A stretch of DNA of 38,283 nt from JBOFHT01 sp051649785. GTDB lineage: Archaea > Methanobacteriota > Methanobacteria > Methanobacteriales > Methanobacteriaceae. The notes under the pieces were generated by a model. It was not told the DNA's origin. It worked only from the letters and a program-made list of their open reading frames with translations, and searched no databases. The position numbers and the translations under genes are program-made. Shown piece after piece: positions 15,490 through 23,429 of the stretch; positions within the stretch are counted from its first letter, which is position 1, and each line of letters starts with the position of its first letter. Where the stretch lies: NCBI GenBank assembly GCA_051649785.1, contig JBOFHT010000013.1, forward strand, positions 1-38,283. Reading direction: 5' to 3'.

Positions 15490-15830
15490 AGTGTAGCCAC
15501 TCTATATCGTACAAAAACTTTTAGTTCACTAAGAACATGACAATAATTCTAAGCAGAATTAAAATTAAAGAAAAAACTAAAAATAGCAGTTCATAATAAC
15601 AGCTACTGGTATATTACCACCTAATCAATTGGAGACTGTAAATTTGTTAGTTGTTAATTTTATGAAATAATGAATTTTTATTAAAATATTTAAAGAATTT
15701 ATATGAAGATTAATTTCATGAAAATTTTTAAAAATACGAATTAGAGACAAACTCAAACTTAAACTTTTGAATTAATCTTGATAAAAAATAATATTGAAAT
15801 GATTGGAGCTATCCCAAAATTTTATATTAT
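15490..15830. other. Gene-free spacer between convergent genes
   Basis: The zinc-ribbon gene (plus) and the CbiQ-like gene (minus) converge on these 341 bases. I see only short imperfect hairpins such as AATTCT-AAGC-AGAATT at about 15545-15560, and no supported gene. Confidence 0.4.
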
Positions 15831-16631
15831 CTAGAAGATTTTGAAAAAATAGTTGATTTGGAGTATTAATAGGATACTGATTGTTAGAGTTAATAAAATA
15901 TAATCATTTGTTTTTATTTGCTCTATTTTTTGATATTCAGTAGCTTCACCACTATAAGATCTACTTAGCATACTTAAATAAACCCTTTCACCTTGTTCAA
16001 ATGCTTTTAGAAATATCATAGCTACACTATAACCAATTTGCTTTAATCTCCATAAATAAGCAGTTTCTTTATTCCAAATATCAAAACCTCTTGATTTTTG
16101 AGATTTTCTAAGATTTGCTAGAACATCAAAGAAAACAAACAAGTATCTAATTGTCATATTCATTATCATTGCCATTTCTTTAGGAAAACCTAATTTTCGC
16201 ATTGAATTAACAATATTTTCCATGGGGCTAATGGATGATAATAGTACAATTGATGTAAGACAAACAAATAATCTACTAATAAGTAAAAAACCAAATATTA
16301 TTCCTTGTTCTGTTATGGTTATTCCAAGAGGCAATGTATAAAGTACTGTTCCAGGTATAAAAAAAGGTTGTAATACTGCCATAAAACCTCCAAAAGGTAA
16401 AATTAGCAGTATTCTTTTAAAAAAGTAGCCAATAGAAATTCTAGATATTAGGACTAATATTAATAAGTATATTTCAATAAATAGTAATGTAGTAGTATTC
16501 TCTGTAGAAACTGCAAATATTATAATAGCTAAAGCTATAATAAGTTTGATTCTACCATCTAACCTATGTAGAACACTATCTTTCATAGCTTCTTTTTCTA
16601 TTTTATATGCTGTATTTGTTGCAAAACTCAT
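15831..16631 (-). CDS. cbiQ: ECF transporter T component, CbiQ/NikQ-like
   Basis: This 266-residue integral membrane protein is the transmembrane (T) subunit of an energy-coupling-factor metal transporter. The N-terminus reads VLHRLDGRIKLIIALAIIIF, the usual beginning of the family (LDPRxKL). Membrane segments follow. The cytoplasmic coupling helices carry LANLRKSQKSRGFD and ERVYLSMLSRSYSG, which hold the Ala-Arg-Gly-like and SRxY signatures that contact the ATPase. It is the last gene of the minus-strand M-N-Q module; no ATPase gene follows it, so it must use a CbiO encoded elsewhere. Confidence 0.85.
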   Translation of the reverse strand: MSFATNTAYKIEKEAMKDSVLHRLDGRIKLIIALAIIIFAVSTENTTTLLFIEIYLLILVLISRISIGYFFKRILLILPFGGFMAVLQPFFIPGTVLYTLPLGITITEQGIIFGFLLISRLFVCLTSIVLLSSISPMENIVNSMRKLGFPKEMAMIMNMTIRYLFVFFDVLANLRKSQKSRGFDIWNKETAYLWRLKQIGYSVAMIFLKAFEQGERVYLSMLSRSYSGEATEYQKIEQIKTNDYILLTLTISILLILQINYFFKIF

Positions 16632-16699
16632 TTTATTGTCCTTCTAGATTATTTCTATTTGCAAAATGTTTTTTTGTTTTTTGGAGGGATGGTCTTAAA

Positions 16700-16996
16700 T
16701 TATTCACTTTTTTTCTTTAAAACTATTCCTAACCCATAAGCAATAGCAAATACTGCTATTATTCCAACTAAAATAGGTATAACTCCAGAAATACCACCTT
16801 CTCCCAATTCAGGAATACTGTAATCAGGGAAAGGAGACTCAAAAACTGCTTCATCACTTACATGAGGGTACATAATTTTTTCAGCAGCACTTTCAAGACC
16901 ATCAGGGTTACTAGAGGCTATAAATGGTGCTGCAACCCCTATTATAATAGCTATTGCTATTCCAATTATAATAAGTTTTTTATTATTACTTTCCAT
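16700..16996 (-). CDS. PDGLE-domain small transporter subunit (CbiN/NikN-like)
   Basis: This 98-residue protein has two membrane segments: about 7-27 (LIIIGIAIAIIIGVAAPFIA) and the C-terminal GVIPILVGIIAVFAIAYGLG. Between them is an outer loop with NPDGLESAAEKI, the PDGLE signature typical of small subunits linked to CbiM/NikM. An upstream GTG at 17005 is part of its GTGATTAAT ribosome site, so the ATG at 16996 is preferred. It lies between M and Q. PDGLE subunits occur with nickel-type and cobalt-type permeases; here the partner M protein looks nickel-type. Confidence 0.8.
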   Translation of the reverse strand: MESNNKKLIIIGIAIAIIIGVAAPFIASSNPDGLESAAEKIMYPHVSDEAVFESPFPDYSIPELGEGGISGVIPILVGIIAVFAIAYGLGIVLKKKSE

Positions 16997-17029
16997 ATTA
17001 ATCACTAATTATATTATTATTAATTTTAA

Positions 17030-17656
17030 TTATACTATTTTTGCAACCATATCAGGTCTTATTTTTAATATAGAACTATATACAATTGCAGTTATTAATC
17101 CTTCTCCTATTAATCCAATCACAATATGATATAGTCCCATATATGCTAATCCTACAGCTAATGGGAATGTTCCAGCTAGCCACAATTCTACAGCACAAAC
17201 TATTGACATCACGACTAGTGAAAGGAATGCCGCTACAAATACTGCAGGAATTTCTTTAATAGCTGGTTTTAAAGCTTTAAATCCATAGAAACCAACCCAA
17301 CTTCCTATTACTCCCATATTAAATATGTTTGCTCCAAGTGCGGTCATTCCACCGTCTCCTGCAAGAAGACCTTGTATTATAAGTACAATAGCTAAAACTA
17401 AAAATCCTGCAAAAGGACTTCCAAGCAGAATAGCTACTAATGCGGCTCCAACCATATGCCCACTTGTTCCCCATGGTATGGGAATATTAAGTGCTTGAAT
17501 AGCAAATATTCCTGCAGCTAAAACTGCGAGAAGTGGTATTTTTCTTTCATCTAAATTTTCTCTAGCCCATCTTATAGCAAAATAACCTACTATTATTATA
17601 ATTATATAATAAATAGCACATTGCCAAAGTGGTATAAATCCGTCAGGTATATGCAT
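17030..17656 (-). CDS. ECF transporter S component, NikM/CbiM-like (nickel-type N-terminus)
   Basis: This 208-residue membrane protein begins MHIPDGFIPLWQCAIYY. The free Met-His N-terminus is the metal-binding site in this family, and MHIPDG is the form typical of nickel-type NikM; the cobalt-type protein at 18525 has MHIMEG. A second conserved region, IPWGTSGHMVGAALVAILLG, contains the buried histidine ligand. GLLAGDGGMTALGANIFNMG is the signature of the family. It is the substrate-binding subunit of the minus-strand module. Metal preference is inferred from the N-terminus only. Confidence 0.85.
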   Translation of the reverse strand: MHIPDGFIPLWQCAIYYIIIIIVGYFAIRWARENLDERKIPLLAVLAAGIFAIQALNIPIPWGTSGHMVGAALVAILLGSPFAGFLVLAIVLIIQGLLAGDGGMTALGANIFNMGVIGSWVGFYGFKALKPAIKEIPAVFVAAFLSLVVMSIVCAVELWLAGTFPLAVGLAYMGLYHIVIGLIGEGLITAIVYSSILKIRPDMVAKIV

Positions 17657-17678
17657 TATTTCTGCTCCTTATTATTTT

Positions 17679-17756
17679 TTAGTTTTTATTTTTAGTTAAG
17701 ATAGTAGTATTAGTTTTTATTTTTAGTTAAGATACTAGCATTAGTTTTTATTTTTA
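17679..17756. repeat. 31-base tandem repeat, about 2.5 copies
   Basis: Units start at 17679, 17710 and 17741. They share TTAGTTTTTATTTTTAGTTA followed by AGATA; the first two differ at two positions and the third is cut short. The array lies in the leader of the minus-strand nickel-type module. Confidence 0.7.
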
Positions 17757-18350
17757 TGTTGCTATTATTTATTTTAATAAAAATTTTTAATGAAAAAAGT
17801 ATTACTTTTTAAAATTTTATTTATATACTAAGTATTACTGGTGCTATGTATTTTAGTGTTTAATGCTTTATAATAGAACTTAAACTAACTTTATTTTCAA
17901 TTAAAGCTTTTTCACTACTATTTCTTTAATCATTAGTACTTATAAACCTTTTGTTTGTATTACTTGGACCTTTATTTTTTCTAGTTTTGTATTACTTATA
18001 ATAATAAAACATTTAATTATATTACTTTTAATTAGTGATAGTATTATTACCTTTGAAACTAATGTCATTGGCACTATTATTATCACAGCTATTTGTGCTA
18101 TTGCGTTTATTTCTACTGGTGTGTTAGGTTATCTAGATATTTTTGCTATGATTTCATTGTTTGTTTGATTATTTTCTATGTTAATTTCCTTGTTAAAATA
18201 GTAAACAGGGTATTATTGACTAATAAAAGCTAAAACATCATTATTCTTAAATAATACATTATTATTTTTGTGTTTAGCATGTCATGGATGATTTAACTCA
18301 TTTATTTTCCTATCCAAAAATTGGAAAAATTAAATCTTTAATTTGCTTAT

Positions 18351-18443
18351 TAAAGTTAACTTGATTTATATAAACTTGACTTGAAAAAATACTAACATTT
18401 ATATAGTAGTTAAAATAATTTATAATTAATCAAGTTAACTTTA
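18351..18443. promoter_or_regulatory. Inverted repeat and promoter upstream of cobalt-type module
   Basis: TAAAGTTAACTTGATT (18351-18366) and its exact reverse complement (18428-18443) flank two TATA-like sequences: TTTATATAA beginning near 18366 and TTTATATAG near 18398. Each arm contains the palindrome AAGTTAACTT. This looks like a pair of operator sites around a promoter. Start to ATG is about 100 bases. Confidence 0.5.
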
Positions 18444-18524
18444 TTAATACTAAAGTTCATTTGAATTATGTATTATTCATATGAAATTTTTAAGGCATAT
18501 AACATTTAATTTGGAGGGACTTGA

Positions 18525-19211
18525 ATGCATATTATGGAAGGGTTTTTACCATTATATTGGTGTATTTTTTGGTATGCAGTATCGATACCAGTTATTATTT
18601 ATGGAATTATAAAAATCAAGAAAATAAGTGAAGATACTCCCGAGTCTAAATCTTTGCTTGCTGTTAGTGGGGCTTTTATGTTTGTGCTTTCGTCCTTGAA
18701 AATACCCTCTGTAACGGGAAGTTGTTCTCATCCTACAGGCAATGGCCTTGGGGCTGTAATTTTTGGTCCTGCAGTAGCTACTGTTCTTGCAACCATTGTT
18801 TTATTATTCCAATCAATATTACTTGCTCATGGAGGGCTCACAACATTAGGAGCTAATATATTTTCTATGGGGATTATAGGTCCATTAGTAGCTTTTTTAG
18901 TTTATAAAACTTGTTTAAAATTTAAAATAGGATCTTCAATAGCTATATTCTTTGCAGCATTCTTAGCTAACCTTTTAACATATGTTACAACGGCATTTCA
19001 ACTTGCAATGGCTTTCCCACAACCAACATTTTCATCTGCTCTTATAAGCTTTTTAGGAATATTTGCATTAACCCAAATACCATTAGCTATAGCTGAAGGA
19101 TTATTAACAATTATTATTTGGGATGGGCTTTGGAAACTAAAACCAGGCTTACTTAAAAAATTCAATATTTTCAAAGAAAATAACATTAATAAAAGTATTG
19201 TTAATGATTGA
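18525..19211 (+). CDS. cbiM: ECF cobalt transporter S component CbiM
   Basis: This 228-residue membrane protein begins MHIMEGFLPLYWCIFWY, the classical CbiM N-terminus in which Met1-His2 coordinates the metal. It continues with SSLKIPSVTGSCSHPTGNGL (the second His ligand region) and LAHGGLTTLGANIFSMG, the family signature, with six or seven membrane segments. GGAGGG precedes the ATG. It opens the plus-strand run cbiM-cbiN-cbiQ-cbiO. Cobalt is the likely substrate, consistent with corrinoid demand of the nearby CODH/ACS and of methanogenesis enzymes. Confidence 0.92.
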   Translation: MHIMEGFLPLYWCIFWYAVSIPVIIYGIIKIKKISEDTPESKSLLAVSGAFMFVLSSLKIPSVTGSCSHPTGNGLGAVIFGPAVATVLATIVLLFQSILLAHGGLTTLGANIFSMGIIGPLVAFLVYKTCLKFKIGSSIAIFFAAFLANLLTYVTTAFQLAMAFPQPTFSSALISFLGIFALTQIPLAIAEGLLTIIIWDGLWKLKPGLLKKFNIFKENNINKSIVND

Positions 19212-19275
19212 ATTTATTAAATATTATAATATGTAAATAGACATAGTTAAAAATAGATACTTAGGATTTGATATA

Positions 19276-19578
19276 ATGAATACTTTAAATCGAAATATAA
19301 TCTTATTTGTACTGGTAATTATTATAGCTGTTACTCCCTTAATAATGTATCAGGGATTAGGGGAAGATGAAGGTTATTTTGGAGGAGCTGATGATCAAGC
19401 TGGAGATTGGATTGAATCAACTGGTTACGAACCTTGGTATTCACCATTGTGGGAACCTCCAAGTGGGGAAATAGCAAGTTTACTTTTTTCAACACAAGCC
19501 GCAATTGGTGCAATTATTATTGGGTATTTTTTCGGATACTGGCGAGCTCAAGCTAAGTACAGACGAATTGAAGATTAA
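19276..19578 (+). CDS. cbiN: Cobalt transporter subunit CbiN
   Basis: This 100-residue protein has two membrane segments (about 6-24 and 74-91). The outer loop has YFGGADDQAGDWIE and PWYSPLWEPPSGEIASLLFS, the hallmark of CbiN, and QAAIGAIIIGYFFGY begins the second segment. CbiN assists metal loading of CbiM. It starts 64 bases after cbiM. Confidence 0.92.
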   Translation: MNTLNRNIILFVLVIIIAVTPLIMYQGLGEDEGYFGGADDQAGDWIESTGYEPWYSPLWEPPSGEIASLLFSTQAAIGAIIIGYFFGYWRAQAKYRRIED

Positions 19579-19614
19579 ATTGTAATATAATAAATATGAA
19601 TGTAGGGTAGAAAT

Positions 19615-20316
19615 ATGAATATAAATGTGGGAATTGATTATATTGCACATAATAATAGATTTAGTACTGTAAATCCTTTTATTAAAATTATTATTTCAAC
19701 TATTCTAATGATTATGGTATTAATAGCTAATGAGCCAATCATTTCTATTTTAATAACTATAGTTATTATGATTGTTTTAATTTTGATAGCTAAGGTTCCT
19801 TATAGGTTTTATTTGAAATTCTTATCAATTCCCCTCATTTTTTCTATTATAACCTGTGTTTTTTTAGTGCTTTTCTTTGGAAATGGGGCTATTATATTTG
19901 ATTTTGGAATAGCAGGTATTGTTATTAGGGAAGATGCTTTTGATTTAGGATTACGAACCTTTTTTAGGGTTATAGCTTCTTTTTCTTGCTTAGGACTTTT
20001 ATCTTTAACAACCCCAATATCTGAAATATTAAATACTTTAGGTCTTATTAAAATACCTAGTATTATTATTGAAATAGCTTTGTTAATGTATAATACAATT
20101 TTTATTTTTTTAAACCAAGTAGATATTATGAGTAATGCTCAAAAAACAAGATTAGGATATATGGGTATTAAAAACTCTTATAGATCATTAGGACTATTAA
20201 TTTCTAATCTTTTTTTCAAATCATTAGATAAAAGCGATCAACTTCAAATATCTTTAGATTCAAGAGGATATGACAGCAAATTACCAGTTTATAAATCTTC
20301 GAAATATAAAAATTGA
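19615..20316 (+). CDS. cbiQ: ECF transporter T component CbiQ (cobalt module)
   Basis: This 233-residue protein is the second CbiQ-type T component of the window. It begins with IDYIAHNNRFSTVNPFIKII, shows five to six membrane segments, and has the coupling motifs MSNAQKTRLGYMG and DQLQISLDSRGYD, the SRGY signature that contacts the ATPase. It is 36 bases after cbiN. Sequence identity to the minus-strand CbiQ appears low, so the two modules are not recent duplicates. Confidence 0.88.
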   Translation: MNINVGIDYIAHNNRFSTVNPFIKIIISTILMIMVLIANEPIISILITIVIMIVLILIAKVPYRFYLKFLSIPLIFSIITCVFLVLFFGNGAIIFDFGIAGIVIREDAFDLGLRTFFRVIASFSCLGLLSLTTPISEILNTLGLIKIPSIIIEIALLMYNTIFIFLNQVDIMSNAQKTRLGYMGIKNSYRSLGLLISNLFFKSLDKSDQLQISLDSRGYDSKLPVYKSSKYKN

Positions 20317-20472
20317 TATATAATATTATTTAACTAATTTTCATAGTTATAGTTCTCGACATTAAAATTCATAAAATTGAAAAAATTATTTCATATATTC
20401 ATATATTCAATCCTTAATTTTAAGAAATAAATGATTTTAATAAAAATCATTATTTAAATTTTCAATGTCTTA

Positions 20473-20484
20473 TATTTATATAAA
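20473..20484 (+). promoter_or_regulatory. Putative TATA box for cbiO
   Basis: ATTTATATAAAT lies 28-39 bases before the cbiO start. That distance gives a short leader holding the CCGGTGATG ribosome site, so cbiO seems able to be transcribed apart from cbiMNQ. Confidence 0.45.
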
Positions 20485-20511
20485 TTAATTTTTATTTTAT
20501 CCGGTGATGTC

Positions 20512-21354
20512 ATGAATAACATAGAAGCGATTGATATAAGTTATACATATCCCGATGGAACTGAAGTACTCAAAAATGTTAATTTTTCAGCTGAAAAAGG
20601 TGAAATTGTAGCTCTTCTAGGATCTAATGGAGCAGGAAAATCAACACTTTTTTTACATTTTAATGGAATTTTCGAACCTTGTGAAGGTAAAATCAAGGTT
20701 GAAAATGAGGATATAGTTTATAATAAAAATGGATTGATGAAAATTCGCCAAAAAGTAGGGATTGTTTTTCAAAATCCAGATGACCAACTTTTTGCTCCTA
20801 CTGTTGAAGAAGATATTGCTTTTGGACCACTTAATTTGGGATTATCTCAAGAAGAAACTGAAAAAAGAGTCACTGACTCACTTAAAAAAGTAGGGATGGG
20901 TGGTTTTGAAAATAAACCTCCCCATCATTTAAGTGGAGGTCAGAAGAAAAGAATTGCAATAGCTGGAATTCTTGCAATGAATCCTAAAATAATGATTTTG
21001 GATGAGCCAACTTCAGGACTTGATCCTAAAGGAGCATCTAAAATATTAAAGTTGCTTTATCAGCTTAATAAAGAAGGAATAACTATTATAATATCTACTC
21101 ATGATGTGGATCTTGTTCCATTATATGCTAATACCATTTATATTATTGGAAATGGGAAAATAATTAAAAAAGGAAATCCTCATGAAATTTTTGCTGATGT
21201 TCAAACAATTAGGAATGCTAATCTTAGATTACCGCGTATAGCCCATTTAATGGAGATTTTAGAAAAAGAAAAGGTTTTAAAATTTGATAATGGTTATCCT
21301 CTTACAATTGGTGAGGCACGAAGCTATTTAATTGATTATTTGGATGATAAGTAA
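20512..21354 (+). CDS. cbiO: ECF transporter ATPase CbiO
   Basis: This 280-residue ABC ATPase has Walker A GSNGAGKST (37-45), the Q-loop VFQNPDDQLF (85-94), the signature LSGGQ (140-144), Walker B with IMILDEPTSGLDP (160-172) and the switch histidine in ISTHDVDLVP. VFQNPDDQLF(A/S)PTVEEDIAFGP is diagnostic of the ECF/CbiO branch. The C-terminal 60 residues (after NADLRLPR-like NANLRLPRIAHL) form the extra domain of CbiO proteins. It is the only CbiO in the window, so it probably drives both CbiQ-containing modules. It has its own promoter candidate. Confidence 0.93.
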   Translation: MNNIEAIDISYTYPDGTEVLKNVNFSAEKGEIVALLGSNGAGKSTLFLHFNGIFEPCEGKIKVENEDIVYNKNGLMKIRQKVGIVFQNPDDQLFAPTVEEDIAFGPLNLGLSQEETEKRVTDSLKKVGMGGFENKPPHHLSGGQKKRIAIAGILAMNPKIMILDEPTSGLDPKGASKILKLLYQLNKEGITIIISTHDVDLVPLYANTIYIIGNGKIIKKGNPHEIFADVQTIRNANLRLPRIAHLMEILEKEKVLKFDNGYPLTIGEARSYLIDYLDDK

Positions 21355-21419
21355 GTTTAAATTGTTATTGGTACATATATTTATAATCTAATGGATATTA
21401 ATTACTTAAGGTGAATGAA

Positions 21420-22052
21420 TTGAATACTGTTGTTACAAATCCTATTTTTGAAACTAAAAATCTCATTTTTAATAATGATATTAACTATGATAATATTAAA
21501 ATAACTAGAAATATCTGTACATTTATTGTTGGAAAAAGTGGAACTGGTAAAACTAGCTTATTAAAGCTATTTAATGGGACATTGATTCCAAATAATGGGG
21601 AAATTTACTACAACAGTACAAATATTAATGATATTGATATTATAAAACTTAGAAAAGAAGTTTCATTAATTAGCCAAGAGGTTTTTCTATTTGATAAAAG
21701 TATAAAAGAGAATTTTAAAGAGTTCTATGATTATATGGAAGAGGAATTAATTAGTGATGATTCTATTAAATCATTTTTAGATATTTGCTCAATTGATTTT
21801 CCATTAGATACTTATTGTAGTAAAATGTCTGGTGGAGAAAAACAAAGAGTTTATACTGCTATTTATCTGTCATTTATTCCTAAAATTCTGTTACTTGATG
21901 AACCTACATCTGCATTAGATAAAGAAAATAAGTATAACCTGATTGAGAATATTATTGAATTTGGAAAAAGTAAAAATATTACTATTGTCATTGTTAGTCA
22001 TGATAATGATATTATTAATAAGTTTGCAGACGAAATAATTAGAATTAAGTAA
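21420..22052 (+). CDS. ABC transporter ATPase, FetA/YbbL-like
   Basis: These 210 residues form a compact ABC ATPase with Walker A GKSGTGKTS, signature MSGGEKQRV, Walker B ILLLDEPTSALD and the switch His in IVIVSHDND. It is shorter than CbiO and lacks the ECF-type C-terminal extension. The next gene encodes its membrane partner of the UPF0014/FetB family, so it is the ATPase of that exporter. The likely start is TTG at 21420 following AAGGTGA; GTG at 21411 would overlap that site. Confidence 0.82.
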   Translation: MNTVVTNPIFETKNLIFNNDINYDNIKITRNICTFIVGKSGTGKTSLLKLFNGTLIPNNGEIYYNSTNINDIDIIKLRKEVSLISQEVFLFDKSIKENFKEFYDYMEEELISDDSIKSFLDICSIDFPLDTYCSKMSGGEKQRVYTAIYLSFIPKILLLDEPTSALDKENKYNLIENIIEFGKSKNITIVIVSHDNDIINKFADEIIRIK

Positions 22053-22077
22053 AGTGTTAGTGGAAATGGGGTTATGA

Positions 22078-22851
22078 ATGGCTGGAGCAGTTGAATTAAA
22101 TATAATACAATTTAGCTTAGTTTATTTACTATTAATCATAGCATTAATTATATTAAAAAAGTCAAAAATAGACCAAACAAAGCTATTATTAGTTTCAAGT
22201 ATTAGAATGACTATTCAGCTGATTTTAGCTGGACTGGTAATGACTTATATATTTGAAAATCCTCATCCTATATTTACAGTAGCTTACATAGCTGTTATGA
22301 TAATATTCGCAATAAACCATATATTGCATAAAAATCCTCAGCTGAATAAAAATTTTAAAGTAGTAATAGCATTATCATTAGGATTAAATGGGATTTTTAT
22401 ATTAGTTTTCTTTATAATGGTTATAGTTGGAGTTAATATATTTAATCCACAATATACAATTCCTATTGGGGGAATGGTAATAGGAAATTCAATGACTGGG
22501 CTGAATTTAGCTTTAAAAGTATTTGGTGAAAATATAGTTCAGCAGAAAGTAAAAATAGAATCATTGACTAATTTGGGAGCTAGTCCGAAGAAAATATTAT
22601 CACCATTTGTAAATAATGCTATTGAGACTGCATTAGTTCCAACATTGAATTCTATGATGGGAATGGGAATAGTTTTCCTTCCAGGAACAATGACAGGTCA
22701 AATACTTTCTGGAACACTTCCAATGACTTCGATAATGTATCAAATAGCTATTATGATTTCAATATGTGCTTCAACAGTATTATCAGTATTCTTTGCACTT
22801 AACTTTGGCTATAAAACTTTGTATAATGGTAGAAATCAATTTATAATCTGA
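22078..22851 (+). CDS. FetB/UPF0014 family membrane protein (putative metal exporter subunit)
   Basis: This 257-residue protein with about seven membrane segments shows the family landmarks SSIRMTIQLILAGL, IPIGGMVIGNSMTGLNLAL and FLPGTMTGQILSGTLPM. In Escherichia coli, FetA-FetB raises resistance to iron-related oxidative stress and has been proposed to export iron. Here it directly follows the matching ATPase (25 bases) and stands beside nickel/cobalt uptake genes, so metal efflux or homeostasis is a reasonable guess, but substrate cannot be read from the sequence. Confidence 0.88.
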   Translation: MAGAVELNIIQFSLVYLLLIIALIILKKSKIDQTKLLLVSSIRMTIQLILAGLVMTYIFENPHPIFTVAYIAVMIIFAINHILHKNPQLNKNFKVVIALSLGLNGIFILVFFIMVIVGVNIFNPQYTIPIGGMVIGNSMTGLNLALKVFGENIVQQKVKIESLTNLGASPKKILSPFVNNAIETALVPTLNSMMGMGIVFLPGTMTGQILSGTLPMTSIMYQIAIMISICASTVLSVFFALNFGYKTLYNGRNQFII

Positions 22852-23429
22852 AAAAGCTTTTTTAGAGAAAATCCTTGAAAAATATTAATGCTATCAACTT
22901 TAAAACTTTCAGTCTGAATTATTTATTTTCCTTTATTATTTATTTTTGAATATAAGTCATTGCTCATGCATATTTATTGTATCATAATGTTTAATAGTAA
23001 TTTAATGGAACATTAGTATATTATTTTAATTAAGCTCCTTTATTTCTTAAAATAATGATTTTATTGGATATTTTTGAAATGTTATAATTTTAATGTCAAT
23101 AATCATTGAATTGATTAAGTGACGCAATTATTATGTAATAACATAGTATCAAGAATGACTATTTTAGCTAATTTTGCGTTCATATTCATTATTATTCATA
23201 AACATAATTCCTATCCAATAATAATTTTGTTTTATTAAATTGTGATACTATCAATAGATTAATACCAAAATATATATATACTTTCAAAAACTAATAAAAC
23301 ATCATTATAAATCATTATAAATTATTACATAGTTTATTTATATTTTACTAGATTTAGGCTTAAAGATTAGACTTAAATATTTAAACTTAAGATTTTTTTA
23401 ATAATTATTTATGGGATTGGTGATAAAAT
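22852..23429. promoter_or_regulatory. Intergenic region with promoter of the CODH/ACS cluster
   Basis: These 578 bases have no gene. The best promoter candidate is CCAAAATATATATATAC (23266-23282) with a leader of about 130 bases to cdhA. The leader is A/T-rich with the short repeat ATCATTATAAATCATTATAAA (23303-23323) and ends in the GGTGAT ribosome site. Nothing else supported. Confidence 0.45.

Larger units (their letters stand above)
17657..18524. promoter_or_regulatory. 868-base divergent regulatory region
   Basis: This spans the gap between the two divergent metal-transport modules. It has no credible gene. Left part: tandem 31-base repeats (17679-17756) and a minus-strand TATA-like tract with flanking direct repeats (17797-17839). 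Right part: a 16-base inverted repeat enclosing two TATA-like sequences (18351-18443). The centre (about 17860-18300) is T-rich without visible structure. A metal-responsive regulator is likely to act here. Confidence 0.5.
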
